A stretch of 64,000 nucleotides of DNA from NCBI GenBank assembly GCA_028023455.1, contig JAQFVV010012477.1, positions 3,561,865 through 3,625,864 on the forward strand. Reading direction: 5' to 3'. The position numbers and the translations under genes are program-made. Positions 19,431 to 31,201 of the stretch are shown here, one piece after another (position 1 is the first letter of the stretch; each line of letters starts with the position of its first letter). Under the pieces are notes generated by a model that was not told the DNA's origin, did no database searches, and was given only the letters and a program-made list of their open reading frames with translations. This DNA is from Epiperipatus broadwayi. Its lineage: Eukaryota; Onychophora; Udeonychophora; Euonychophora; Peripatidae.

Positions 19431-19830
19431 TTTTAATTAGCAAATCAACCCTTGTGACATGTTTATGCAGAGTTATATATTTCCCCTCCAAAGCAGGCTT
19501 CAACCTCAGAGAACTGCTTAGAGCAGTTACAATTGGTGGAGGTCAGTGTAGATTTAATCCTTTAGATAAAGACAGATCACATAAATAGTGGATCTTTGAT
19601 AAGAGAGATGAATTATGATTGAGTTTACTGGAGAGAAGTGATTAATCTATATATATACATCGTGCCTAAAGAAATGACGGAGTGAAACGATTGGTCGTTT
19701 GCTTCTCAGAGGTCTTTCCAGTGCTTAAACATCTAGCCAGAGACTTTCTGTGTCAAGGAATCCTGCAAATAATATGACTGTATAAATGTCTGTTTCCAGC
19801 CATGGAATGCGTACTGATTGATTCTGAGGT
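19431..19830 (+). other. Island of higher complexity with splice-like borders
   Basis: This stretch is less AT-biased and more complex than its surroundings. It begins after a T-rich tract ending in AG (19427-19440) and ends at GATTCTGAG followed by GTAACG (near 19832), which resemble an acceptor and a donor site. The longest frame inside is about 45 codons, so a coding exon is not supported; an untranslated or lncRNA exon, or a piece of an unrecognised transposon, fits equally well. Confidence 0.25.
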
Positions 19831-20929
19831 AACGTCCAATTTGCCGCAAGCCATTGATTCCATTTTACTTGTTTTCCAAATCAATACTAATTTATATTTT
19901 ATATATCTGTGTGATGTTTATATGGCTTGGTTTAAAATGTGTCTTTTAATTTTATTAAATTTAAAATATCAATTCTTATAAAATCTTACATTATTTTGAT
20001 GTGGCAAATTAAATTAATTTTGTTGGTTTATTTAGAATATTTGATTTACTGAAATTTCCAAGTACGGAATTCAATGAGCTATTAACTTTAAATTCTCTCC
20101 CTCTTAATTTTCCAGTCAAAATCATTACAGGACACTTACTTCCTGTAAATTAATTAATAGAAAACTCGTTTAGTTTGGTATATAATATATACATTTATTT
20201 TGAATGATTTATTTTAAAAGTATCTTACTATTACCTCCAATTTAAAATAGCCCTGTAATTATTTCTGAAAGGATAAATAATTTTAGTGAATCAATTAAGT
20301 AAAATTTATCATAGAATTTTATCAGTATATATTTCATACATATATTTTATTTGTCAGAAAAATATTAAAATTATGATTTGCAATTTATTAGTTTGATATT
20401 CAATGCCCATCTATGTTAATTAAAAACAGTCTTATTTTGTAATCTTTGATAAACTATTTAAGAACTTATTAATAAATGAAATATTTGTGAAGTGTGGAAA
20501 ACAATTTATATTTTAGTTAATTTCTTTATATATATAAATATATATATTGTAACGATATATAAATATGTCGTTACATTAATTTAAAATAAAAACTTAAAAG
20601 TTCGCAAATAAAAGTAAAAAACTAAATGCTAAAATTAAAATGTTTGTTAAACGTATATACATTCGCACAGATGCCAAACTTTAAAAAAATTTTTTTTAAA
20701 AAAACAAATAAATAAGTATTTGAACGTACTTTTTTATAAAAAAAAAAAGTACAAGATTTAAAAATAAAAACAGGTATTAATTAATTCTTGTAATCTGTAA
20801 ATGGAAATGATTGTTTATAAATTGTTTGAAAAGCAAGCTAGCCTTGGGATCTTGTATAATTAAAATGATCTGATGAAAGATAGATAGGAAAATAAAAAGA
20901 AATTAGCTTGATCAATGGAAGCACCAAGT

Positions 20930-21080
20930 CTTGGCTCGGACCCTAACGATCTGAATATTTAAATAAAGTGGAATCTTAACAGCGCATATCTGCCTACTCT
21001 ATAAATTTTTCTAGGTTTAAATGTCTAGATGATGCTCTGTAGAGCAGATATCGTAGTTTGCGGTTAGATTCGATCTTCAC
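20930..21080. repeat. tRNA-like fragments, possible SINE relic
   Basis: The minus strand of 20940-20995 reads AGATCGTTAGGGTCCGAGCC, similar to the 3' half of the tRNA-like foldback core (TCTTAGGGTCCAAGTTC). On the plus strand 21034-21075 reads CTCTGTAGAGC, then GGTTAGATTCGATC, resembling a D arm and B box. Both are short and diverged. Confidence 0.3.
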
Positions 21081-21220
21081 TTTCATTTCGATCGTTATAA
21101 TATATATGATATTTATGATTCATTCATTAGTGGACTAAGGTTTGTGGGGATTTTCTATCGATGTCAGGGAACTGATTATTTTAATCAGGAATTCATTGAT
21201 TAATTTTGTTAGTGATACAC

Positions 21221-21253
<33 letters not shown>

Positions 21254-22519
21254 CTAAGGCATTAATGTTTTTTATAGCTACAACCATTCATCTATTATTT
21301 TGCTTTGCTAATTACCTCTTAGGACCTTGAAAAATTTAACTGACCAGTCCAGCCTTTTTACTCTCCCTCAAAGTAGACATGGTTCATACCAAGGGATTCT
21401 TTTCAGGCATTGCATTTAAGATGTGTATGGGAAGTCCAGCACAGCTAAAATATTTTATTATTATTCAGAGACATGCTTTGGCTGGAGGGCCACATTTCTC
21501 TTATCTACCTATACATATCAGGAATTTCTTTTAGTAAAGCCACCCAGAAGTTCATAACAGACCTCATTTATTTTTGTTGTAATCTATAATAGCATACTGC
21601 CTTCTTCATCATTTTATATCTTTATTTAGCAAATCTGAAACGCTCTCTGCCATGATGGCACATCCTTCACAAACAAATTTCGTAATTAATTAAATCTGAC
21701 TGTATAATCGTCAATTATTTATTTAAGAATTATTTTGCTTCCCACACTCATTATATCAAATGTTTTAAATGCACATCTTTCACTTCTTGTAATATATATA
21801 TATATACCGATTTATTTGTAATATCTTGGAGAGGGCTAATAATATTTTATTGCTAATTGGTTTTTGGCCAACCAATTAACAAACTTTTACATTGCTTGTC
21901 AAAGCCACATCAAAATGAATTAAAGAAAATAACCAAGTTGTATAAACAAAGACTTAACTTATTTTGTACTAAATTCCTTAATAAATTCCTATAATATGAT
22001 TATTTTAAATAAGCTTAGTTTGTCATCACTCCCAATCTCTAAGGTTAATTACTCTATTTATTTAAATATTTATTTGATTTAAATTCATTTCTTTGTAATG
22101 TTGCTATAAAGAATTATCATTATTACGGTTCAAACCATTGGTAATCGATCAAATCATATCTGTATCATTCTGCAATCGTCAGAATCCATTAAATCATTCA
22201 ATTTTCATATAAACCCTTTATTATTTTGAGTCTCTATATGAACCATGACCTCCAGCTGGGACGGAATAAAACCAAGCACTGCTAGTGTCATCACAAACGT
22301 TATCCATTAGTCAGAGAGGCAATAGTTTAGGCAAATAGATTAGGATTCATCCTTGTCCTGACATATGTATCTTGTGCATGGTTGGATTCAAGGTACTTTT
22401 GCTTGGATTATTGGTCTTGTTGAATGAATACATGATTTTGACTGGCACAACATCCTGAATCTATAAATTCTAATTCACACAAATATGCTGGTCTGAAAAC
22501 ATTTCTATATAAAAATCTA
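21081..22519. other. AT-rich sequence, no firm feature
   Basis: Only a TA/TG microsatellite at 21221-21252 and a short TA run near 21792-21806. The stretch 22230-22520 is less AT-rich and may belong to the PLE-like remnant downstream, but no motif confirms this. Confidence 0.3.
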
Positions 22520-23115
22520 AATTTGTGTAAATACGTTAAGAGTTATGCCTCACTGGATTCAAATACTGGATACATCAATATTCTCAATAAATTATACAAG
22601 AAGATCAAAGCTAGATTTATACCAACTGATATCATGTCTTGGATATTTCTCCCTATGTTTCTAAAGTCTCTCCAAGTATAAATAAAATTGCTCTGATTTA
22701 TATAGGGAAAGCTTTTGAATCCTTACCCACTATAAACTGATTGATTAATAATTTTAAAAATAAATTTTTCACTGACCACACCATCATATTGTTTACAAGA
22801 TTTCTTGCAGTCAAACTAATTGCAGTGCTATTTACTTTGGAGAATCACATGCCAGCTTCACAGCAAGATTGTCCTAGTACCAATACCTCTATAGATGGGT
22901 TAAAAACAATCCAGACCACATATCCATATTTTAAGGCATAAAAAAAAACTTGGCCTAACATCAGAGCCTATAACATCTAACATTGTATGTAAAGAAATGA
23001 ATAATTCTAAATGCAAAATGAAGGAGATTGGGATTTTTATCATATTGCCAACTGCTCATTCAATAAATAAAAACGAATCCTGTTTCCTCCTGCCTAAAAA
23101 GTTGGCCATATAACT
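22520..23115 (+). pseudogene. Probable PLE C-terminal remnant, second lineage
   Basis: Frames are heavily broken. 22741-22941 is open (66 codons) with NFKNKFFTDHTI and LFTLENHMPAS. The reading from 22997, MNNSKCKMKEIGIFII then LPTAHSINKN, lines up with the PLE C-terminal pattern seen in copies B and C (NKRKIKEAMLISR then a short spacer and N-R). The family-5 segment follows directly, as a 3' terminal region would. The assignment rests on one short motif plus context, so other retroelements remain possible. Confidence 0.4.
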
Positions 23116-23305
23116 CCTTTTTATATAATTATATAAAATTTATATTATATCTTCTATCCACAAGCCTTTCATCCACTTGTCATTGCTATGAGCATGCTAT
23201 CAAAATAAAGATATTAAAAGCTGTTCAGAATAAGATAATAAAACTTTTATTCTTAAACTTTGCTTACTCAGTGTTTCTAGTACTTATATCAATTACAATT
23301 GTATA
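23090..23305 (+). repeat. Family 5 segment (possible PLE terminal repeat), copy 2
   Basis: Matches 17100-17335 through GGCCATATAACTCC, TCATCCACTTGTCATTGCTA, TTTTATTCTTAAAC and CTCAGTGTTTCTAG. It ends just before the trinucleotide microsatellite. Copy 1 begins just after one. Confidence 0.55.
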
Positions 23306-23322
23306 AGAAAAGTTAACTAATG

Positions 23323-23552
<230 letters not shown>

Positions 23553-24236
23553 TAAATAAATATGGCCATTTCAACTCTAAGAAAAAATAAATTGCTATAA
23601 AAATAAGTTTTATGGTGACAACAGAAAGTAGTTAGTGAAAAACAAATATGTATACATATAGAACATGCTGGTCCCTTTTTCAGTTATATATACACATATA
23701 TTGTAATGGTGACTCTTAATTTCTCTAGCAGAGAACATTCTTATCTGAAATCTTTTAACATGTCTAATTGTGGCTTTCCAATACATTTTATTTTTTGCTA
23801 TATCTTATCAATGGAAACAATTAACATTAAATTTCTTTAGAATGTCCATGAGATAAATATAAGCTAAAATAGCCAAACCTATACTTGAACATATTATAAT
23901 GTCTTGAACATTAATTAATGTTGATTATGCTATAAAATAATCATGTATAATACTAAACTGCAATTAATACATAATTGATCTATTCAAACAGAATATAAAC
24001 AAACTAATCTTGAGTTTTCTATATGAAAGGTGTTTTGTGTGTTATGTTGGAATACTAGTAGTAAGTTCCAAATACTTGATAAGTTGCATTAATATTATTT
24101 TAAATAAGTGTCCTGATAGAATTGATTGCTTATAATTATCATAATGTCAAATGTGTCAAATGTATATAACAAGATTTTGAGTGAATGGTTTGTTTAAAAG
24201 TTTATTTGCATTTCATTTTCAAATTTATAATAATAT

Positions 24237-24430
24237 TATATAAATGTTTTGTGTACATTAGCCAAAAAGGTAGACTTTTTTATACCATATGCATTATTCA
24301 TACTAAGCATGGTTTTGACATAGTTATGTCATAATCATAACATATCTATGTGAAAAGCATGTTTTCATGAATGAAGTATATGGTATACAAAAGTCTACCT
24401 CTACTGCTAAATGTACACAGTATTTATATA
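24237..24430. repeat. Palindromic MITE-like foldback
   Basis: Left arm 24237-24311 (TATATAAATGTTTTGTGTAC, GGTAGACTTTT, TATACCATATGCATTATTCA) is matched in inverse by 24358-24430 (TGAATGAAGTATATGGTATA, AAAAGTCTACC, GTACACAGTATTTATATA). The 46-base centre is itself partly palindromic (GACATAGTTATGTC). Ends in TATATA suggest a TA target, as for Tc1/mariner-type MITEs, but the superfamily is not proven. Confidence 0.8.
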
Positions 24431-26219
24431 AGATTACGATAATCCAGAAAAGAAAAAAATAGCTTTGAGTTGCGAATTTAGCATAATGCGCATTTGATTT
24501 ATATGTTTGTATTTAGCTTGAAATCTAATAATGCGGCAGAAATTATATTGAGTTCAGTTATATTTTTAAAAATATTATTTATAAACATTATTTTGTATTT
24601 GTTCACATGCATTAATAAAATTTCAATTAAAACAATAAATAAACATAAAATAAAAACATTTTAATAATGTTGTCAAATGAAAGTACATATTAACAAAGAC
24701 ATAACAATAAATCATTATTTCTTGAGAGGAATAATTCAAATTATTATATTTTCATTGTTGATTAATCCCTCAGTGGTAAGCTTATTTTATAATCGGATAT
24801 ATATATATTTAAAAAAAAAAACATTGAAAGTCTTAATCAATACAGGAAAGTGATAAAAAACATTCCATGTAATAAAAAGTTATAAACGCTAATTTTGTTT
24901 TCCATTAAGTTGTAATTTTAAATAAGATTAACGATTTGTACATTTATAAATATCCAAGAAAGCGAATAAAAGTATTTATTTTTTAATGAACGTGAAGATA
25001 TATAGGGAATACGTAAAACTAATCGGTATAAAGTTGAAAAGTTAAAACCTAACATCATTAAGTTTTTGCTTTAAAAAATCATTTACCTTAACAAAAAATT
25101 TCTTTTTATTTTATTAATCTTTTTCTTTTTTTCGAATTTATTTATCTTTTTTTTTTAATTCTGTTTTTCCACTTTTTAACCATTGAAAAATACTTCAATA
25201 TTTAAATGTCTTTTAATATACATATTTACATGGGATTAAAGATTATTCAGGACTAGGAGTTGTATGATAGTCTCTATTCTAATAAATGATTAATTACTAA
25301 TAATTATCTAACCCCGCATAATTTGGTATAGGGTAGTATAGCGGGAGATTCCAGAGCTTAAGATGCATTGGTGGCGCTAACTCTGTCACTTCCGGTGCTA
25401 TAATATTTTATCAACTGCCAAAGAATAAAGCCATTCAATTATTTATCTAAATGTGCACATTATCATAGATAGATATGTGTGCAATTAATTTGACATTGAT
25501 ACATCAAATTGTATAGACAGTCGTGCTTTATTAAATAGTTATTAGTTCATTTGAAAAAAATGATCTTACAATCCATAATTTGGACTTTTTTTTTTTTAGG
25601 TAACCATACCATTAAAATTCTAGCTATTTATCCGATTATTAGTCAGTAATTTTATGTATAGCTATTTTTAGCTAGAAGGTAGAACAACATGATAAATTGC
25701 TACTTAACTAGAAATTAGTTAGCTTATCAAATAATATTTTCTCCTTCAATATTTCTTTCTGGAATGACGTTAGAAATAATTTAACTTTGTCATCAATTAT
25801 TCAAAGACACACATATAATCAATTACTACATATACATGTATACTGTTTAAGGTCTTATATTTATTGCTTCAATGGGTATTATAATCAAGATGATTTTTTA
25901 TTTCAGTGATATACATATGTGCACATTAATAGATTAAAATTTATAGTAATGTATGATTGATTTGAAATATATTCAATCTTTAGAAGTAGCAAAGTATAAA
26001 ATTTCAGATATACTAAGCTTTTGCTTCACTTTATGAGAGTAAATTCAAGCATCAAACAGATAGATATTGAGTGAAGTTAGTTCAATTTTATACTGGTAAA
26101 TAGTTTACAATACATTAGATTTTAATAGAAGAGTGAGTTGTAAAATATAAATTTGTTTACATACACTGATACACACAAACTCACACATATATAAAAAATA
26201 TGTAGAATGACTTCACCTC
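24431..26219. other. AT-rich sequence, no feature seen
   Basis: No coding or repeat-family signal. 25310-25400 is locally richer in G+C (CCCCGCATAATTTGG, GGTGGCGCTAACTCTGTCAC) but no gene was recognised. Confidence 0.4.
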
Positions 26220-26640
26220 AGACTTTCAAATTCCCCACAGCTATCTACTCCATCTTATTCAAGTGATATACATGATCACAGACATGTGAAAAAGATAAAT
26301 GATCTTCAATATATGTATTTCGTGCTGAACTAGCTTTCATTAATTTGCCCAGATCACCATCTCCCATACATATATAGTACAATCAATTCTTAGTTTATAT
26401 TAAGATAGAAAATCTCCAAACATTAATAGACAAACTTCAATCTTCTCAACCCTCCAACTTTTCAGCCATCCATATCATTGGAACATTCAAAGCCCTTGTT
26501 GATGCCAATATTATTGTCATGCATATATTGACAACTAAAACATAGGACCTTAATATGTCCATTTAAATATACACATACCTTAATATGTCCATTTAAATAT
26601 ACAGAAGAGGGATAGGAAGAATACAGCCTGCATATATAAT
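26220..26640 (-). repeat. Family 1 repeat, near full-length
   Basis: Inverse marks CAGACTTTCAAATTCCCCAC, AAAAGATAAATGATCTTCAA, AACATTAATAGACAAACTTC and TTGATGCCAATATTATTGTC. A 31-base tandem duplication (CCTTAATATGTCCATTTAAA...) occurs at 26548-26602. It is followed within 30 bases by a sense copy, forming an inverted pair. Confidence 0.8.
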
Positions 26641-26669
26641 ATTTTAATATATCTGTATTATCTTATACT

Positions 26670-26935
26670 CAGATTTTCAATGATATGGATGGCTGAAAAG
26701 TTAAAGGATGGAAAAGGCTTAACCTTGTACATTAAAGTATGAAGATTTGTTATCTTAATTAACCTGAGCACTGATTTTATACATGTGAAGGAGCTGAGGA
26801 TCTGGATCAACTTGTGAGTGATGGTACAGCATGAAATACATATATTGGAGAGCATTTTTTTTTCATATGTATGTGATCATTTGTATCATTTGTATAAGAT
26901 GGAGGAACCATGAAAATCTGAGTTCAAGTAAGTTT
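26670..26935 (+). repeat. Family 1 repeat, sense copy
   Basis: Sense marks CTCAGATTTTCAATGATATG, TGTACATTAAAGTATGAAGA, TGTTATCTTAATTAACCTGA, TGAAATACATATATTGGAGA and TGAAAATCTGAGTTCAAG. Partner of 26220-26640 in an inverted pair. Confidence 0.75.
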
Positions 26936-29637
26936 AGTATACATCTATTTACATATTATATATATATATATATTGAAACAGTATTCTTTGTCTATCATTC
27001 TGTTTCACCTTCTATGTGCCATAGTAATATCATTTTCCTCAGTTCAAACCCCCCCCGGTTCACATATATAAACTTACAATAATTTGTTTTGATCTGTAGG
27101 AGCATATATTTATGTGTATGTGCTTGTATTTGTATCTGAGCACACATCTAATAGCTATGTTAATGTTTGTATGCATATAAAGTATACACATTTATAATTT
27201 TAAAATTAATTTAAGTTGTAGGCATCGTTCTATGTGTAGGAACACACCTATGTATTGTATCATTTCATTCTGGTAGCCAGACACTTGCGAAATCAAAATC
27301 ATGAAGTTGATTAATTTCAGAGAGAATGGAGTGTGAACCTACTATAAACTTACTCAATAGTCATTTTTCTACTTATATTATTAAATTTGGCTAAGTTTAT
27401 CATTCAGGCGACAGAACAGAATAATTAACAATAAACAATTTTTTTTCTCTCTTTTTTAAAAAAAAAAACATTTCCTTTAACCTGATAACAAGGCTTCTCA
27501 GGATAACTGATGATGAGAGAGCCTGAAAAGAGAGAGTGAACCCACCAACAACCAACCACAACAAACAACAAATCAAGCTCTTATATTGTCTGGTCTCCTT
27601 CATCCCCCCTCCCTGAATGGTTGACCTTCCAAACCATTTATATCTGTTTTCCTTGATAAATTGCCTATTGTTTTATTTTTGTTGTTTTAAACTTATGCCC
27701 TCCTGAATGACTGACCTGCCAAATTCATGTCTGCATTCCAACAAACTGACCACCTATTGTTTTTGTCACAGATATCACTTGATTTACTTTAGTAATTTTC
27801 TGCTCGTGGAAATCTTCCCAAAGAACAAATGAAAGAAAATTTTCCTTTCAGAATAAATGAGAGAAAACTCTCCTCCCCCTTTTTTTTTCTTTTATAATAA
27901 AAAAATGTATAGCAACCCAACTTCAAACCCAGAATCTTGACCGAAATTTTGGGCTGCTATGAATAAACTATTAAAAATGAATTAATTCTTCTTTAAAGGA
28001 GTTCCCCACGAGATAACACAGGATAATTATTTTTCAATTGTGAACTTCACAATTAAAATTCACAACTAAATCAGATACGTACACGCAGTCCTCACACATA
28101 CAATTCTCATTAGACCAATTGCTTAATACTCTGATTAATCCTTGATTTTTTTTTTGATTTATTTTACAATTTGATTTTATGAATTATTGAGTTTTTAAGC
28201 TATTATTGTGAAATTACGACTATCTATTTTCACTCTCCAGAGTAGTTTTGTAAATCACACAGCCCCCTCCCTTTCTTCCAATCTCCAACTATTAAAGTGA
28301 TGTATAAATATTGCTTATCTAATAAATTATATCTTAATTGTCTTATGAATCAATACTAATTAAAACAATTTTTTGCTTATAAATTTTTTATAACAAAATG
28401 TTTTACTTTGCCTACCAAGTAAAACTACGCAATCCCTAAGAATATGACTTGGGTTCAAACCTAGCATTAGCTAGAAAGTTTGTCTATTGAAAAAAAATAC
28501 AGCCTATGAGGAAATTTTTTTATTAAACACTGTCTTTTATAGCTAAGTCTAAATCTAATGGAGCTTTGGGCAAACCCAAGGGCTATAGTATATATGCGAA
28601 GGGAACTGTAATGTCATAGATTTAGTAAACATTACAGATTTTCTAAATTCTTTCTAAATTATTTTAAAGTTATTTAATTTACAGAATTGTTGGTATTCAT
28701 ATATAATTCTTAAATTCAGAGATGTCTGTCTTATGTATATGCTAGAATGTTGATGGCTTAAATCTCTTTTTTTAAAAAAGAATCAAAGGTTATAGATTTC
28801 TCAGAATTACTTTTCATTAAATGATATTCTGAGAACCAAAATTTTAAAGATGTTTTAAAAATAATGTTAAAAACCAAGTCAAAATCATTAACTTGGTCCT
28901 GCTTGTCAATAACTACAGCTGGATATTTTGTCTTTGCTAAAATTAATGTGTGTCATTAAAATTTAAGAATTGGAAATGAAAGATTGTAAATATCTTAATG
29001 GCTTGTGAGGGGGGAGAAGAAAGAGTTAATAAAAAAAACTAAAATTCAGTAAACAAGGTTCACTCATCCCTCTTTTTCTATAATGAGAACCATAGGGTAA
29101 ACCAACCACTGCCCCTCCCTCTCAGAGAATTGGTCATGATGAAGATGGAGTTCAAGATCCACAGCCTGACAAGAAGACATTGAACAAGCCAGCCTAATGG
29201 AAAATGCAGCATCAAGCACCTCAGCTAAAAAAAGATTGATATATTTCTTCCTGCAGAGCTTTATAAATGTAAATCTAAACTATATAAATTAATTCATAAA
29301 TCTACAGCTAGCTAAATGATGAACATTTGAATTAATAATTTGTAATAACTTTTAAAAATAAAATTCTATAATTTTATTTTAATAATAATCTTTGTAAGAG
29401 TCCTGCCTGCTCAATAAAAATTAGTAACTGGTAATTTTCTTAAGGTAATAACTGTAATTAGTTATTATTATTATTATTTATCTACCTTTCTGATCTGTAG
29501 TCATGCCTATTTCTATTTTATATATTGTTAATTATTTATTTATGTTACACCATTCAGAGTGGAGATTGATAATAATTTTGGAGAGTTGACTAGGAACTCT
29601 CATGGTTAATTTATATTGCTGATTAGCACATCTTATA
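26936..29637. other. Low-feature sequence
   Basis: 27250-28300 is less AT-rich than average and contains C-rich runs, but no gene was recognised. Open frames are under 70 codons and show no protein family character. Confidence 0.35.
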
Positions 29638-29653
29638 CCAAAACATAGTAGCT

Positions 29654-29689
<36 letters not shown>

Positions 29690-29705
29690 AGCTACTATGT
29701 TTTGG
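29638..29705. repeat. Perfect palindromic AT-rich repeat
   Basis: CCAAAACATAGTAGCTTAAC is followed by (TA)n and its exact inverse, 68 bases in all. The non-TA arms are 20 bases and match perfectly. Confidence 0.92.
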
Positions 29706-30055
29706 CTTATTGTTTAATTTATGTTTGTTTATTAAAATGTCTATTTAGTTAAATATGAGCGAATGATATTTTAAAGGATATTATAAGTAATTAGTTAATT
29801 TTAAGTCCCAAATATGCTTTACTCCTTTGTTTATTCTCATAAACTATATGGATTACTGGGTAAACTAGGTCACTCATAATTACCCCTTTTAGCATGGTTT
29901 AAGTGTGCTGATTTATGAACAGATGTATAATAGTTTTGCAGAATGAAACTATAGATTTTGTGTTCGATTAATTTTAATGTTTGATATTTTAGAAAGTGTG
30001 ATGAATGTGTCTTTATAAAGCACATAGATACAGTATATGGGTTGCTATTATATTA

Positions 30056-30160
30056 TTAAAATGGGCTTTGGTTTTAAGGGCCAACCCATTATTCTTAGTT
30101 CATACAGCTCTCTTTTAAAAATTGGCTTTGGTTTTAAGAGCCACTCCATTACCTTATTTT
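30056..30160. repeat. Short direct duplication
   Basis: TGGCTTTGGTTTTAAGAGCC at 30122 and GGGCTTTGGTTTTAAGGGCC at 30062, each followed by a CCATTA segment. A two-unit tandem of about 60 bases. Confidence 0.6.
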
Positions 30161-30443
30161 AGAACTGGAACATGAGGGTCCAGATTGTTATATAAAGCTG
30201 CTCCAATCACCCAAACTAAATGTAGCAAGTCATATGATCCATGAGAACCGAGTTTTTGGTATTAAATCCCATGAGTAACTGCACATTTGGGCTGCATCTA
30301 TTACATATTTTATGTAGTGCCATAGTCTTGGTAATTACACTATAAATCACCAGTTCACCCTTCATGATATTATTTGTTCAGCATTGATCTGAACCTCAGA
30401 CTTAGCTTATATTATGCAATCTGCATAAAGAGCACATTGACTG

Positions 30444-30448
<5 letters not shown>

Positions 30449-30486
<38 letters not shown>

Positions 30487-30524
30487 ATAGATAATATATA
30501 TATATATATATTATCTATCATTCT
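30449..30524. repeat. (TA)n tract plus perfect palindrome
   Basis: A (TA)n run (about 30449-30480) followed by AGAATGATAGATA, (TA)n and the exact inverse TATCTATCATTCT (30481-30524). Confidence 0.92.
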
Positions 30525-31031
30525 CATATGATTCGACTATTGGCAACCCTTGTAGGGATGGCATACCATAGTTAAGGCATGAAAACAGTAGAATCAAACT
30601 AATAAACATTAAATTGTAATAAACTCTTTTAAAGTGCATAAGACATGAGAACTTGTTTAGAAATCCTCTCATCACTATAAGAGACCTGTGTGTGTTGTAA
30701 TGGTCAGAAATGTGTGATTCGTTAACATAGTGCAGAATTCGACCATACAGAACTGCAGCACTATCTAGGTAGTGAAGCCACCCATAGTACTGAGTTCGAA
30801 CATAGTTTATCGGTTCCACAATACAATCTATGAAACAATGCATCTGATGCTACATTAGTAAATACTTTTTTAGGCACAGTGGTCAGGGAGATGCAAGAGA
30901 ATCAAAAATTTTTTTCGAGTTAGCCAATAATAACATCAATTAAACATTTATATTTTACAGAATCGAGGAAATATTATATTGTATGGGTATCGAATAAATA
31001 AAGATAGAATGGCAGACATATAGTTTGAAAT
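30525..31031. other. No recognised feature
   Basis: A 110-codon frame on the minus strand (30511-30843) has mixed composition, with no recognisable domain and no repeat-family match. It is not called a gene. Confidence 0.3.
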
Positions 31032-31201
31032 TATTTATTTAAAATATTTTATATTAAATCATCTAATTAATAATATTTTATTATATTTAAAATCTCAGTA
31101 ACGGTATTTCCGATACTGTTATACTTTACAAAGATATATATTTTTATATTTAAAATATTTGATATGAAATCATTTAACCAATAATATTTTGTTACATTTA
31201 A
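31032..31201. repeat. Diverged two-copy direct repeat
   Basis: TTTAAAATATTTTATATTAA at 31037 and TTTAAAATATTTGATATGAA at 31150, each continuing into AATCAT(C/T)TAA(T/C)(T/C)AATAATATTTT, about 113 bases apart. Confidence 0.6.

Noticed and set aside
30511-30843. 110-codon minus-strand frame as a host gene
   Set aside because: No recognisable domain, no supporting splice context, and part of it reads through the TA palindrome border.
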